Shown here piece after piece: positions 1 through 7,602 of a stretch of DNA of 22,920 nt (position 1 is its first letter; the number at the start of each line of letters is the position of its first letter). The DNA is from an uncultured Ignavibacteriota bacterium (lineage in GTDB: Bacteria > Bacteroidota > Ignavibacteria > Tepidaquicellales > Tepidaquicellaceae): the NCBI GenBank assembly GCA_937959065.1, contig CALGOI010000183.1:1-22920 (forward strand), written 5' to 3'. The position numbers were made by a program, and so were the translations under genes. Under the pieces are notes generated by a model. That model was given only the letters and a program-made list of their open reading frames with translations. It was not told the origin of the DNA and made no database searches.

Positions 1-455
1 ATCCTTTTCCATTCTTTATCTGCCCAGCTGAGATAGTACTCCGGGTTATGTAATAAATATGAATCAATGTAGTCTAAATTAAGGCGGGTAAGCTGGTGTT
101 TCAGCTGGTCTTCCAGGAATTCCGGATGTATGCAGTGCCACAATCCATCACCATACTCTACTACTTCCGGGAATGGATTTCCGTTTTTCTTCCTTTTTTC
201 GGCATTTTTGTAATTCTGTCCCTGTATATATCCGACTTTGGTTACAAGCGTTATATCACTTCGATCTATATCACCGCTGTCAACGAGATCGTTTATTACA
301 TTGCCGGCAAGGATCTCACTTCCCCCGTCACTGTAGTTCGCAGATGTGTCGATTAATGTGATACCGGATTTGATAGCCTTTTCAAGTGCTGTGTAATGTT
401 CGCGAACTCTGTAATCTATCCTGTAGCATCCAAATCCGATTTTAGGAAAACTCAT
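1..455 (-). CDS. Aldo/keto reductase, C-terminally truncated by the window edge
   Basis: The reading frame from the ATG at 455 runs leftwards off the window and gives 151 residues. The N-terminus reads as the first strands of an aldo/keto reductase TIM barrel, an NAD(P)H-dependent carbonyl reductase fold. The catalytic tetrad can be placed: Asp36 and Tyr41 in 'LIDTSANYSDGG', Lys73 in 'LVTKVGY' and His136 in 'YLLHNPE'. Lys73 and His136 are 63 residues apart, about twice the usual spacing, because of an insert containing 'GLWHCIHPEFLEDQL'. I believe such an insert marks a distinct bacterial AKR subgroup, but I cannot give its substrate. The 86 bases separating it from the DUF899 gene contain no clear promoter or terminator, so it could be the distal gene of the arsR operon or independent. 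Family assignment is firm; substrate is unknown. Confidence 0.9.
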   Translation of the reverse strand, partial: MSFPKIGFGCYRIDYRVREHYTALEKAIKSGITLIDTSANYSDGGSEILAGNVINDLVDSGDIDRSDITLVTKVGYIQGQNYKNAEKRKKNGNPFPEVVEYGDGLWHCIHPEFLEDQLKHQLTRLNLDYIDSYLLHNPEYYLSWADKEWKR

Positions 456-540
456 TATAAATCCTTTGATTACCTCAATTTAAATATATTTTAAGAGGAT
501 ATAAAGGATTTTAAGACTGGTGTAAATTTACTTTAAAGGA

Positions 541-1230
541 CTAATAATTGTGCTTTGGATGCCATTTATCCGGTCTTCCCTCTGGAGTCAGATCGAATAA
601 ATTCCATAAAGGCCATATTGTATCGACATGCCTTGGCTCCTGTCCCTTGTCCATTGGAGCATACAATAGCTCCGTGCTGTAAGTGTGATATATGCTCTTT
701 CCCTTCTTTTTAAATACATTTAGTGCCGGCCATTGCGCTTCATTCTCTCCTTCAGCAAAGTAATCACTGTTGTAGGAGTTATTATACGATGACAACATCC
801 GCACAGCCTTCCATCCCCTGGACTTTCCCCATTTAATCAGCTTCTTTATCGGAGCCTTCCCTACCATAACGAAGTTCGTAACGTCATTTACATGATTAAC
901 CATTCCGTTTATTCCGTCGATAATTGATGTGCAGCTTGCGCATGGCTTTTCATTCTTTGGAGAATACATAAAACTGTATATGATAAGTGTGCTTTTACCT
1001 TCTTTGAATAATTCAGATAATTTTGTCTTCTTCACATTTCCGGTCTTTAGATCTATCTCTTCAAATATATAGTCTTCTTTTATCTTACCGCCTGTGGGAA
1101 GCTTCCGCCTTAGCTTTGCAACTTCCTCCTCCTGCTTCCTCAGCTTCATTTCCGCCTTTAGAAGCTCATTCCTTGCTTCCCGGTACTGCTTACTTTCACC
1201 GGGAAACGTAACGTCGTGTAGTTTTTTCAT
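541..1230 (-). CDS. DUF899 thioredoxin-like protein
   Basis: This 229-residue protein has an N-terminal charged helical segment (about 15-43) followed by a thioredoxin-like domain. It carries a CxxC pair at Cys97 and Cys100 in 'KPCASCTSIIDG' and the C-terminal signature 'HVDTIWPLWNLFDLTPEGR', which I associate with the DUF899 family (AhpC/TSA-like fold). There is no signal peptide, so it should be cytosolic. The biochemical activity of the family is not established; a thiol-dependent redox role is inferred from the CxxC. It is the third gene of a run with the SRPBCC gene (11 bases upstream) and arsR, and the same promoter and ArsR operators at 1984-2032 probably control it. No strong Shine-Dalgarno sequence is visible before the ATG. 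Confidence 0.88.
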   Translation of the reverse strand: MKKLHDVTFPGESKQYREARNELLKAEMKLRKQEEEVAKLRRKLPTGGKIKEDYIFEEIDLKTGNVKKTKLSELFKEGKSTLIIYSFMYSPKNEKPCASCTSIIDGINGMVNHVNDVTNFVMVGKAPIKKLIKWGKSRGWKAVRMLSSYNNSYNSDYFAEGENEAQWPALNVFKKKGKSIYHTYSTELLYAPMDKGQEPRHVDTIWPLWNLFDLTPEGRPDKWHPKHNY

Positions 1231-1241
1231 TCGGCTTAATT

Positions 1242-1670
1242 TTATTTTTCGACAAATTCTTTCAATGCCTTGTCGAGGAAGTAGCTCCAGCCTTCGTCGA
1301 AGTTTCCTATTACAAGATCAGGATTAGTCTGGTCAAATGTATCCAGTCCCGAGTGCGTTAATACCAGTCTGGTCTTGTCCCCTTCCGGAAAAAGCTCCCA
1401 GCTGACATGTGATACTCCAGGGTCACCATCATATCTCCAACTGTAAACAAGCTTCTTCTCGGGTACTACCTCCGTTATAACACATATGTGGAGATACTGG
1501 TGACAGTCATCCTTCCCACCATAAAACCTGAATTCAAATCCTACTTCAGGCGTGAATTTCTCCAGTTTAAAATACCACTCCTTCAGCAATTCATTCTTTG
1601 TCAGTGCGTCCCAAACTTTAGTTTGAGGAGCATCTAATGTCACTTCTTTAACTAAAATTCCTGCGCTCAT
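1242..1670 (-). CDS. SRPBCC/AHSA1-domain protein
   Basis: A 142-residue single-domain protein of the SRPBCC (START-like) superfamily, AHSA1 subgroup. The opening 'VTLDAPQTKVWDALT' and the later 'YSWRYDGDPGVSHVSWEL', 'TRLVLTHSGLD' and 'GWSYFLDKALKEFVE' follow the typical order of the fold: strand, two helices, antiparallel sheet and long C-terminal helix. These proteins form a hydrophobic cavity for small ligands, and the ligand here cannot be read. The start ATG overlaps the arsR stop in an ATGA arrangement, which implies translational coupling. An ArsR regulator paired with an AHSA1-like protein is a very common bacterial arrangement, and the partner may bind the signal or act in the response. 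Length is normal. Confidence 0.92.
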   Translation of the reverse strand: MSAGILVKEVTLDAPQTKVWDALTKNELLKEWYFKLEKFTPEVGFEFRFYGGKDDCHQYLHICVITEVVPEKKLVYSWRYDGDPGVSHVSWELFPEGDKTRLVLTHSGLDTFDQTNPDLVIGNFDEGWSYFLDKALKEFVEK

Positions 1671-1978
1671 TTTTCTATAAATTTTTTTAATGATGTAAGT
1701 TTTACGTCCCAGAACTTGTCAAAATTCTCTAACCATTTCTCCACCTCTTTCAGCGGCTTCGGATTCGTTCTGAAATACCTCTCCCTGCCGTCCCACCTGG
1801 GAATGACAAGTTTTGAATTCTCCAGTATCCTCAAATGCTTCGATACTGCCGGACGGCTGAATTTGAAATGACGTGCTATGTCATTTACCTTCATCTCTTT
1901 CTCCGTAAGCATTGTGAGGATCTTCCTGCGACTGGAATCAGCAAGAGCATTGAATAAATTATCGATTTGTCTTTCCAT
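1667..1978 (-). CDS. ArsR-family winged-helix transcriptional repressor
   Basis: A 103-residue winged-helix protein. 'LFNALADSSRRKILTML' (about 8-24) is the standard ArsR N-terminus. The recognition helix lies in 'IARHFKFSRPAVSKHLRILE' (about 34-53), and the wing is near 'GRERYFRTN'. It has no cysteine, so the metal-sensing sites of ArsR, SmtB or CadC are absent, and the signal is probably not a thiol-bound metal. It is the first gene of arsR / SRPBCC / DUF899 and overlaps the second by 4 bases. Immediately upstream are two near-identical 16-bp palindromes that interleave with a Bacteroidota-type promoter, so autorepression is the natural inference. Confidence 0.93.
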   Translation of the reverse strand: MERQIDNLFNALADSSRRKILTMLTEKEMKVNDIARHFKFSRPAVSKHLRILENSKLVIPRWDGRERYFRTNPKPLKEVEKWLENFDKFWDVKLTSLKKFIEK

Positions 1979-1983
1979 AATTG

Positions 1984-2025
1984 GTAACTTTTCAGTTACA
2001 CAAATTTACGTAACTTTTTGGTTAC
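1984..2025. promoter_or_regulatory. Paired palindromic operators for the adjacent ArsR
   Basis: Two 16-bp sites, GTAACTTTTCAGTTAC at 1984-1999 and GTAACTTTTTGGTTAC at 2010-2025, differ at only two positions. The first is a perfect inverted repeat with 6-base arms and a 4-base spacer; the second has 5-base arms. Their centres are 26 bp apart, about 2.5 helical turns. One lies between the two promoter elements and the other covers the expected transcription start. ArsR proteins commonly bind such imperfect inverted repeats. Assignment to this regulator is inference from position. Confidence 0.75.
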
Positions 2026-2032
2026 TTGTCAA
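2001..2032 (-). promoter_or_regulatory. Bacteroidota-type promoter of the arsR operon
   Basis: Read on the minus strand, TTGACA (2032-2027) is followed by TAAATTTG (2008-2001), an exact match to TAnnTTTG. There are 21 bases between the TTG and the TA. The predicted start lies near 1995, giving a leader of about 16 bases before the arsR ATG at 1978. Confidence 0.7.
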
Positions 2033-2040
2033 GTGGGAAA

Positions 2041-3189
2041 TTAATTCAGGCAGTAAATAGTGTATCCCCGCTTAGGGGAAAAGATTAGTTTACCCAATGG
2101 AGATAATACAGGATTTGGTAATGTAGAACCTATATTAGTCTGATATGTCCACCTCAATTGTCCGTCTTTTGTGAGAGAACTCACTTTTGCCGGTAAATTA
2201 TCAATTAAAAAATATAGATTATCTTCACTATCGAGAATAATGTTATCCGCACCACCTTGTGCACTCCAGATTAAATCTCCATTTATGTTAATTGCTTTAA
2301 TAAAACCATCCTGTATATAAATGGTATTATCTGAACCAATTACCGGAATACTGATAGACGTTCCTCCATTATTGTCCTTCTTCCATCTTAGATTCCCATC
2401 TTTATCAGTTGAATATAAAATCTTTTTTCTCCATTCCCTGAAATATAAATTATTAAAACCATCTATAACTAATCCAATTGAATAAGCATTCACTGTGTCA
2501 AATGAAAACTGCCAAAGCAATGCCCCGTTTTTATTAAGTTTCGATATCATTGACCCGCTTATGTAAATATTTCCATCACGGTCCATTGCATTATATCTTC
2601 CTGCTGAAAATGAATTGTATGGTATATTTCCATTTGACCATTTAATACTTCCATCCGGATTTATTGCAGAAAAACCAGATGCAGTATAAGTATAGATCAC
2701 ACCTTCTCCGTCAATCATTACTTTATTGTATGCTGGCCATGGATTTGACCATAACCTGTTCCCGCTGCTGTCATAACAGTAAAGCCCATTAATTGTGTGG
2801 AAATAAACCCTCGTTTCTTCCTTGTTCATTGAGACTGCTGAAAAATTTGATGAAGTCAAACTATCCCTCTTCCATATCACTCTTCCGTCCGGAGCAAATT
2901 TGAATAATGATCCCGGCTGGTTATCATCCTGGTAATAAATGTTACCTTGTGAATCTACACAATATTCGCTGCCGTCAGTTAACGCTCCATTCTGGTTTGC
3001 AAACGACCACTCAAGCGTTCCATTTACAACCGGGCTTACGTATACATCAGAAGCATTATTACCGGTCTGGCGACCATCGTAACCGAATTGAGGCCACATT
3101 GGTTTGTTATCAGGTTCTATGTATTTTACTGATTCATCACAACCATAGAACATAACTGCAAATACTATAAGAAAAATAATATTTTTCAT
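2041..3189 (-). CDS. PQQ-like beta-propeller lipoprotein
   Basis: This 382-residue protein begins with a hydrophobic lipoprotein signal ending in 'VMFYGC', so Cys17 is the likely lipidation site. The rest is a series of propeller-type repeats with recurring 'DGxxxWxxxxx' and 'xxxxIYxxxGxxIxAINxxGxLxW' patterns, as in PQQ/BamB-like folds. Examples are 'FKFAPDGRVIWKRDSL', 'SAINPDGSIKWSNGN', 'IKAININGDLIWSAQG' and 'SLTKDGQLRWTYQT'. There is no evident enzyme active site, so it is not a quinoprotein dehydrogenase. The likely role is as a surface or periplasmic scaffold. It follows the MscS gene by 54 bases, but a good promoter match lies in that gap, so it may be transcribed separately. Confidence 0.8.
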   Translation of the reverse strand: MKNIIFLIVFAVMFYGCDESVKYIEPDNKPMWPQFGYDGRQTGNNASDVYVSPVVNGTLEWSFANQNGALTDGSEYCVDSQGNIYYQDDNQPGSLFKFAPDGRVIWKRDSLTSSNFSAVSMNKEETRVYFHTINGLYCYDSSGNRLWSNPWPAYNKVMIDGEGVIYTYTASGFSAINPDGSIKWSNGNIPYNSFSAGRYNAMDRDGNIYISGSMISKLNKNGALLWQFSFDTVNAYSIGLVIDGFNNLYFREWRKKILYSTDKDGNLRWKKDNNGGTSISIPVIGSDNTIYIQDGFIKAININGDLIWSAQGGADNIILDSEDNLYFLIDNLPAKVSSLTKDGQLRWTYQTNIGSTLPNPVLSPLGKLIFSPKRGYTIYCLN

Positions 3190-3204
3190 GGTAGATTATT
3201 TTTA

Positions 3205-3235
3205 AAAATTTAAACCCACACTACATTAAAATCAA
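3205..3235 (-). promoter_or_regulatory. Probable promoter of the propeller lipoprotein gene
   Basis: On the minus strand, TTG (3235-3233), 20 bases, then TAAATTTT (3212-3205) matches TAnnTTTG at all but the last base. The start would be near 3199, about 10 bases before the ATG at 3189. The local AT-richness makes chance matches possible. Confidence 0.45.
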
Positions 3236-3243
3236 TTCTCATT

Positions 3244-4140
3244 TTATTGCTGATTGATCTGTTTAGTTGCCAGCTTACCTGATACTACTATCGCAGCTGC
3301 ATTATTAAGCTCGACATTATCTGTGGTGTTTATTTTATTAAGGATTCCGGTAAATAAGCTGTCCTTTGTACTTCGCCTTTTTTTGAAATCAACTATATAT
3401 CTTAATGTAAAAAGTACAAAGCTGTCATTCGCTGTCATGCTGACTGTTGGTTCTATCGTAGCGTCCTCTATAAGATACTTTCTTACAAGATTGTTCCATT
3501 CATTTTCTGCACTCTTGGCGTAATCGCCTATAACCTCATCACCGGTCTGTTTAATGATCTCTCTGGCTCCACCATAATCGCTACCGAAAGCTATTGGTAT
3601 CTTAACCTCGTCCCATACGAACGGAAAGTCCTGAGAATAATTAAACACCGGCTCTTTGAATACAAAGCTATTCGCTATCCTCACTATTCTTCCGCTGTAC
3701 TGGTCGCCGTCTATCCATTCACCCAGCTCCATCAGCGTGGTCCTGAGCACACCTATATCTATCACGTCACCTTTAATCCCTCCGAGTTGAACTCTGTCAC
3801 CTGTGGAATAAAATCCGCCAAAGCTGATCGCTATCCACCCCGCTAAACTCGCTATCACTTCCTGCAGTGCAAAAGCGACTCCCGCGCCTGCTACACCCAA
3901 AGCTACAGTCAGCCCCCCAAGCTTTTCATAAAATACTATTGTAATAAAAAGGACTATGATTATGTAACTCGCGAAAGAAATGACCTTCCTGGATTTATAC
4001 CTTGCGTCATTTGTAGAAAAGTATTTATACGAACCCCGCTTTATTAATCCCGCAATTATATTTATAAGGATTATCCCGATTATGACAATAAGTACTTTCT
4101 GAATTGTAGGGTCTTCAAGTAAAATCCAAATCTGTTCCAT
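3244..4140 (-). CDS. MscS-family mechanosensitive channel, short form
   Basis: A 298-residue inner-membrane protein. Two N-terminal hydrophobic helices (about 13-33 and 48-70) precede the pore-lining segment 'VALGVAGAGVAFALQEVIASLAGW' region. Next comes the conserved MscS beta domain, 'GDRVQLGGIKGDVIDIGVLRTTLMEL' region, with 'VRIANSFVF' where the canonical family has 'IPNxxl'. MscS channels open under membrane tension and release osmolytes on hypo-osmotic shock. The gene starts 2 bases after the stop of a second, larger MscS gene, so the two are almost certainly co-transcribed and translationally coupled. They are distant homologues rather than recent duplicates. Whether they form mixed heptamers is unknown. 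Confidence 0.93.
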   Translation of the reverse strand: MEQIWILLEDPTIQKVLIVIIGIILINIIAGLIKRGSYKYFSTNDARYKSRKVISFASYIIIVLFITIVFYEKLGGLTVALGVAGAGVAFALQEVIASLAGWIAISFGGFYSTGDRVQLGGIKGDVIDIGVLRTTLMELGEWIDGDQYSGRIVRIANSFVFKEPVFNYSQDFPFVWDEVKIPIAFGSDYGGAREIIKQTGDEVIGDYAKSAENEWNNLVRKYLIEDATIEPTVSMTANDSFVLFTLRYIVDFKKRRSTKDSLFTGILNKINTTDNVELNNAAAIVVSGKLATKQINQQ

Positions 4141-4142
4141 TA

Positions 4143-5945
4143 TTATTCACCTTTCCCCTTATTAGGGTCAAGAAATGGAAAAATTCTGAAGACCGGCGGT
4201 TTATAATCTTTTGGAATGTTCTCAGGCGGTATGTTTATCATGCTGCCGTCCCTAACTCCCGAAAAGTGAGGCGACATGATCTCAACTCCGGCTTCGTTAA
4301 ATTTATCAAGTATCTTCGCATGCAGCTGGGAGTATGTTCTCGCCATTATGTTGGGTTTGTCGGTATATGCGTTTATTTCATAACTTACGTAAAAATCATC
4401 AAGACTCTTCTGGAATACAAACGGCTCCGGCGTTGGGAGTATGTTCTCTGTTTCCTTTGCCGCTGCTATCAATAGCTCGTGCACCTGCTTCCATGGTACA
4501 TCATAGCCAATAGTTACCCCTGAATGAAGTATAAGCCCTTCTGTCGTAGATGATTTGCTGTAGTTTATTATGTAATTTGATAATATCTGTGCGTTAGGTA
4601 TCGTAATATATTCATTCTTAATGGTCTTTAATCTGGTTACAAGCAAATCCTTTTCTACTACATCCCCCATCGTATCGGCTATCTTAACCCTGTCACCTAT
4701 TGAAAAAGGTCTCATGTAAGTCAGCACTATCCCGGCTATGACATTTGCAACAGCTGATGTCGAACCCAGAGAGATGAGCAAACCAAAGAAGATGGATATA
4801 CCCTGGAATGCAGGTGAACTTGAGCCGGGCAGGTAAGGAAATATAATTATTAGAGCAGCAACTATTATCATAAACCTGACTATGTTGTATGTCGGCTTTG
4901 CCCATTCTTTATAGAACCACTCAAAATGTACATTACCTTTATGTATCTCATCAAAGAACATCTTTACAAACTTTATAATGTACCTGGTAATGATTATTGC
5001 TACAATTATGAAAAACAGGTTAGGAAGAAAATCGACAAGATTACCCCATAATATTTTTAAAGGAGCTACAATATATCCTATTAATTTAGCTGCCCACAGA
5101 CGAGTCCAAGGGAAAAAGCTGAATACAAGCGGCAGGTAAAAATACAATAAAAGTAGTACAAGTAAGAATCTTAAAAACCTGGCAAGAAAAATTATGAAAT
5201 TTGTAATTCTTTCCGCTGAAAGAAATTCAAGATTCTGAATTCCAACGCCTTTTATGTGTGTTCCCCTAAGGCTCCTAATCCATGCATATAATCGAGGGAA
5301 ATACCTTCCCATGATTTTAAGCAATATTATTAATACTATTGTAGCTATTAGAGCAAAGATACCACCCATTAACAGCGATTTAAAACTAGTGTCCTCAAAA
5401 TACTTGTACAACGTGCTCTTGATTATTACCGAATTTGCAAGGGCAAGATCTTCATGTGTTAACCCAACGATCTTAGCATCTACATCTGTTACCGACATCA
5501 ATACTAAATCACCGATTATTATGTTTGTAAAATTCAGCTCATTAATAAGTTTAATAGAATCGAGTACTATGGTAGGATCCTTGGATATCTTTTCGAGCCT
5601 CTCCATTATAGAATTCGCTCTCTCCTGGGGTGAGTATGGTCCTATCTGAGCGTAGACATAAAATAATGTATCATCCATGAATATAACAGGTGAGCCTTCT
5701 ACATTACTTGCGCTCACATACCCCTTCAAAGTTTTAAGAAGTGTATCGGATTTTATTACCGTATCGAGATGAACTACCGTATCTATCTTTAGAAGTGTGT
5801 CTAACTTGAGTAACGAATCAACCGCAGCTGTATCGGATAAAGAAGTAGAATCCTGTTTTAAAGTATCCTGCTTGTTCTGAGCAATTGATAATGTGAATAC
5901 GGCAACCACAAACGCCGCCGTTAAAAACGGAATGATTTTTTTCAT
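4143..5945 (-). CDS. MscS-family channel with signal peptide, hexapeptide repeat and periplasmic domain
   Basis: A 600-residue protein. Residues 1-22 form a signal peptide ending 'SIAQ'. Residues 43-72 are a tandem hexapeptide repeat (x-D-T-L/V-hydrophobic-K/H). Residues of roughly 80-185 form an extracytoplasmic domain with 'YAQIGPYSPQERANSI' and 'VTDVDAKIVGLTHEDLA', as in other large bacterial MscS proteins. Several membrane helices follow (about 190 to 375). The pore helix and beta domain are at 'ISLGSTSAVANVIAGIVLTY' through 'GDRVKIADTMGDVVEKDL' and 'ITIPNAQIL'. The gene sits 10 bases downstream of a glycosyltransferase and 2 bases upstream of the second MscS gene. The domain architecture is typical of the enlarged MscS class; the repeat is the odd part. 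Confidence 0.93.
   Translation of the reverse strand: MKKIIPFLTAAFVVAVFTLSIAQNKQDTLKQDSTSLSDTAAVDSLLKLDTLLKIDTVVHLDTVIKSDTLLKTLKGYVSASNVEGSPVIFMDDTLFYVYAQIGPYSPQERANSIMERLEKISKDPTIVLDSIKLINELNFTNIIIGDLVLMSVTDVDAKIVGLTHEDLALANSVIIKSTLYKYFEDTSFKSLLMGGIFALIATIVLIILLKIMGRYFPRLYAWIRSLRGTHIKGVGIQNLEFLSAERITNFIIFLARFLRFLLVLLLLYFYLPLVFSFFPWTRLWAAKLIGYIVAPLKILWGNLVDFLPNLFFIIVAIIITRYIIKFVKMFFDEIHKGNVHFEWFYKEWAKPTYNIVRFMIIVAALIIIFPYLPGSSSPAFQGISIFFGLLISLGSTSAVANVIAGIVLTYMRPFSIGDRVKIADTMGDVVEKDLLVTRLKTIKNEYITIPNAQILSNYIINYSKSSTTEGLILHSGVTIGYDVPWKQVHELLIAAAKETENILPTPEPFVFQKSLDDFYVSYEINAYTDKPNIMARTYSQLHAKILDKFNEAGVEIMSPHFSGVRDGSMINIPPENIPKDYKPPVFRIFPFLDPNKGKGE
5743..5832 (-). repeat. 18-bp minisatellite coding a hexapeptide repeat
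   Basis: On the plus strand GTRTC recurs with exact 18-base spacing at 5743, 5761, 5779 and 5797, and degenerately (GAATC) at 5815. In the encoded MscS protein this gives DTLLKI, DTVVHL, DTVIKS and DTLLKT. The units are diverged in sequence but keep strict length, which implies an old repeat held in frame. Confidence 0.8.
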
Positions 5946-5955
5946 ATAAGTATAA

Positions 5956-7128
5956 TTAGACCTTGTTCTGTTTTAATTCTCTCAGGTTATAAAATGTACC
6001 GCGCCATTCTATGCCCCTGTTTTTCACCGTCAACAATACTGCTCGAAGTATCAAATATAGAATTATTGAGCATGATAAAGGGTAAGTGAAAAAATAGAGA
6101 ACGCTGAATTTACTAATCTTTCCTAATATTAAATATATGAAAAAAATTATTAATAAAATTCCCGAGTTTAGTATAACTCCTGTTTTATCAGTTATAAATA
6201 TATTGAAGTAGGGAAATATTCCTACCATAAACAGCAGAAAACAAGAAAAAAGTGCATTTATGATGTTATAGTTGAACCCCGAATACGCATTCTTATAAAA
6301 AGCCCGGATCATCTCTCCTAACGAAGAATACCACTCTATTTTAAGTTGCTCGGGAGCAAATACGAAATCCGATTTCAATCCGTGTTTCTTTACTAACTTC
6401 CCCAGCATAATGTCATCATCAGGCCGCATTCGGATAGTAGAAAATCCTCCTGTCTTTTTATATGCTTCTGCCCTGATCATATTAAATGAACCAATACCTA
6501 TAAACCTCTTGCTCTTTGGGTTACGCGCCTTCCATGGCTTGAACCGCATCATGAACATAAACTCGAATATTGTCACTACCGCTGTCAGCCAGAATCCCCG
6601 CATTATATGTGAAGGAGCCATCGCGAGATGGTCTGTCTCATTCTCAGTCACATAAGGTATCACTCTTGACAGTGTGTCCGGCTGAAAAACCACATCCGCG
6701 TCTGTGAATATAATAAACTCACCTTCAGCTCTTTGTGCCCCATAATCAAGTACGTAGTTCTTCCCAAGCCATCCTTCCGGTAATGATTCTATATGAACTA
6801 CCTTCAATAAGGGAAACTCCCTTGCCATTTCATCAAGTATCTCACCCGTTCTGTCATCAGACCTGTCATTGATCACCATCACTTCATAATTATCGTAATC
6901 AAGGTTAAGCACAGTCCTTATTGCTTCCTTTATCTTCTTCTCTTCATTTCTCGCTGGAATTATAATTGATATCTTTGGATTGGAAGATAGCTTACGCGGC
7001 TCAATGTCCTTTAAATTCTTAATGGAGCTGTATCCGGAATAAAATTCGAGGAATGAGAAAAAATAAAAAATAAGCGTTATTAGCGCAATTAGAGTGAGGG
7101 GTTCACTAATGAAATAATTGAGATCCAA
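5956..7128 (-). CDS. Family-2 glycosyltransferase, membrane-anchored
   Basis: A 390-residue protein. It has an N-terminal membrane helix (about 10-30), a GT-A catalytic domain (about 48-230) and three or four C-terminal helices (about 285-375). Catalytic hallmarks are 'SIIIPARNEE', 'VINDRSDDRTGEIL', the metal-binding DxD-type 'FTDADVVF', and the acidic 'RPDDDIMLG'. A Q/RxxRW motif is absent, so this is not a processive synthase. The order resembles transferases acting on membrane lipids or carotenoids (CrtQ/HpnB-like), but the donor and acceptor cannot be read. It follows apaG by 17 bases and precedes the large MscS gene by 10 bases, consistent with one transcript. Confidence 0.9.
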   Translation of the reverse strand: MDLNYFISEPLTLIALITLIFYFFSFLEFYSGYSSIKNLKDIEPRKLSSNPKISIIIPARNEEKKIKEAIRTVLNLDYDNYEVMVINDRSDDRTGEILDEMAREFPLLKVVHIESLPEGWLGKNYVLDYGAQRAEGEFIIFTDADVVFQPDTLSRVIPYVTENETDHLAMAPSHIMRGFWLTAVVTIFEFMFMMRFKPWKARNPKSKRFIGIGSFNMIRAEAYKKTGGFSTIRMRPDDDIMLGKLVKKHGLKSDFVFAPEQLKIEWYSSLGEMIRAFYKNAYSGFNYNIINALFSCFLLFMVGIFPYFNIFITDKTGVILNSGILLIIFFIYLILGKISKFSVLYFFTYPLSCSIILYLILRAVLLTVKNRGIEWRGTFYNLRELKQNKV

Positions 7129-7145
7129 TTAAATACCGTATAAAT

Positions 7146-7541
7146 TTAAACCGTTACTGGCACTGTCAGGTAAAACCTGCCGATCTCCACATCAAAACTG
7201 TCTCCGTTATCGTCCTGCATCTGGTATGAACCTTCCATGGTACCCCAGCTGGTATCCAGCGGACAGTAACTTTCATATTCGTAATCATCACCCGGTTCAA
7301 GATATGGTGTTTTTCCCACTACTCCCGGGCCGTCTACAACTTCAGAGTCGCCTTCCGAGTTTATGATTTCCCAGTGACGTGATATCAACGTAACACCCGT
7401 ATCCGAGTTGTTTGTTATAATTATCCTGTACTTAAAATAAAAAGAATTGTTGTCCGTATCAGAGTGCTCCGGTACAAATTCCGGAAACACCTGTACCCGG
7501 ATCCCCCTGGTAGTTGTGTCTGAATTAACGTTTGTACTCAT
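7146..7541 (-). CDS. apaG: ApaG domain protein
   Basis: A 131-residue protein matching ApaG throughout: 'TRGIRVQVFPEFVPEHS', 'FKYRIIITNNSDTGVTLISRHWEI', 'VDGPGVVGKTPYLEPGDDYEYESYCPL' region and 'GTMEGSYQM'. ApaG is a small fibronectin-III-like beta sandwich. Its loss in enterobacteria affects cobalt/magnesium homeostasis and polyphosphorylated nucleotides, and its exact activity is uncertain. It is not beside apaH or ksgA as in E. coli. Here it sits between a GroES-like gene (61 bases upstream) and a glycosyltransferase. A perfect 7+1+7 AT palindrome at 7582-7596 lies in the upstream gap, but its role is unclear. Confidence 0.93.
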   Translation of the reverse strand: MSTNVNSDTTTRGIRVQVFPEFVPEHSDTDNNSFYFKYRIIITNNSDTGVTLISRHWEIINSEGDSEVVDGPGVVGKTPYLEPGDDYEYESYCPLDTSWGTMEGSYQMQDDNGDSFDVEIGRFYLTVPVTV

Positions 7542-7602
7542 ATAAATAATTTTTTCGATCTATAATTTAATTTCCCGGCTCTCTTATAATATAAGAATTA
7601 TT

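Noticed and set aside
96..361. Plus-strand open frames of 62-86 codons near the left edge
   Set aside because: They lie antisense to the aldo/keto reductase, whose catalytic residues are all in place, and show no family resemblance.
7582..7596. Perfect AT palindrome TCTTATAATATAAGA between groES-like and apaG
   Set aside because: Too AT-rich and short to call a terminator, no T-run follows on the transcribed strand, and chance is likely at this composition.
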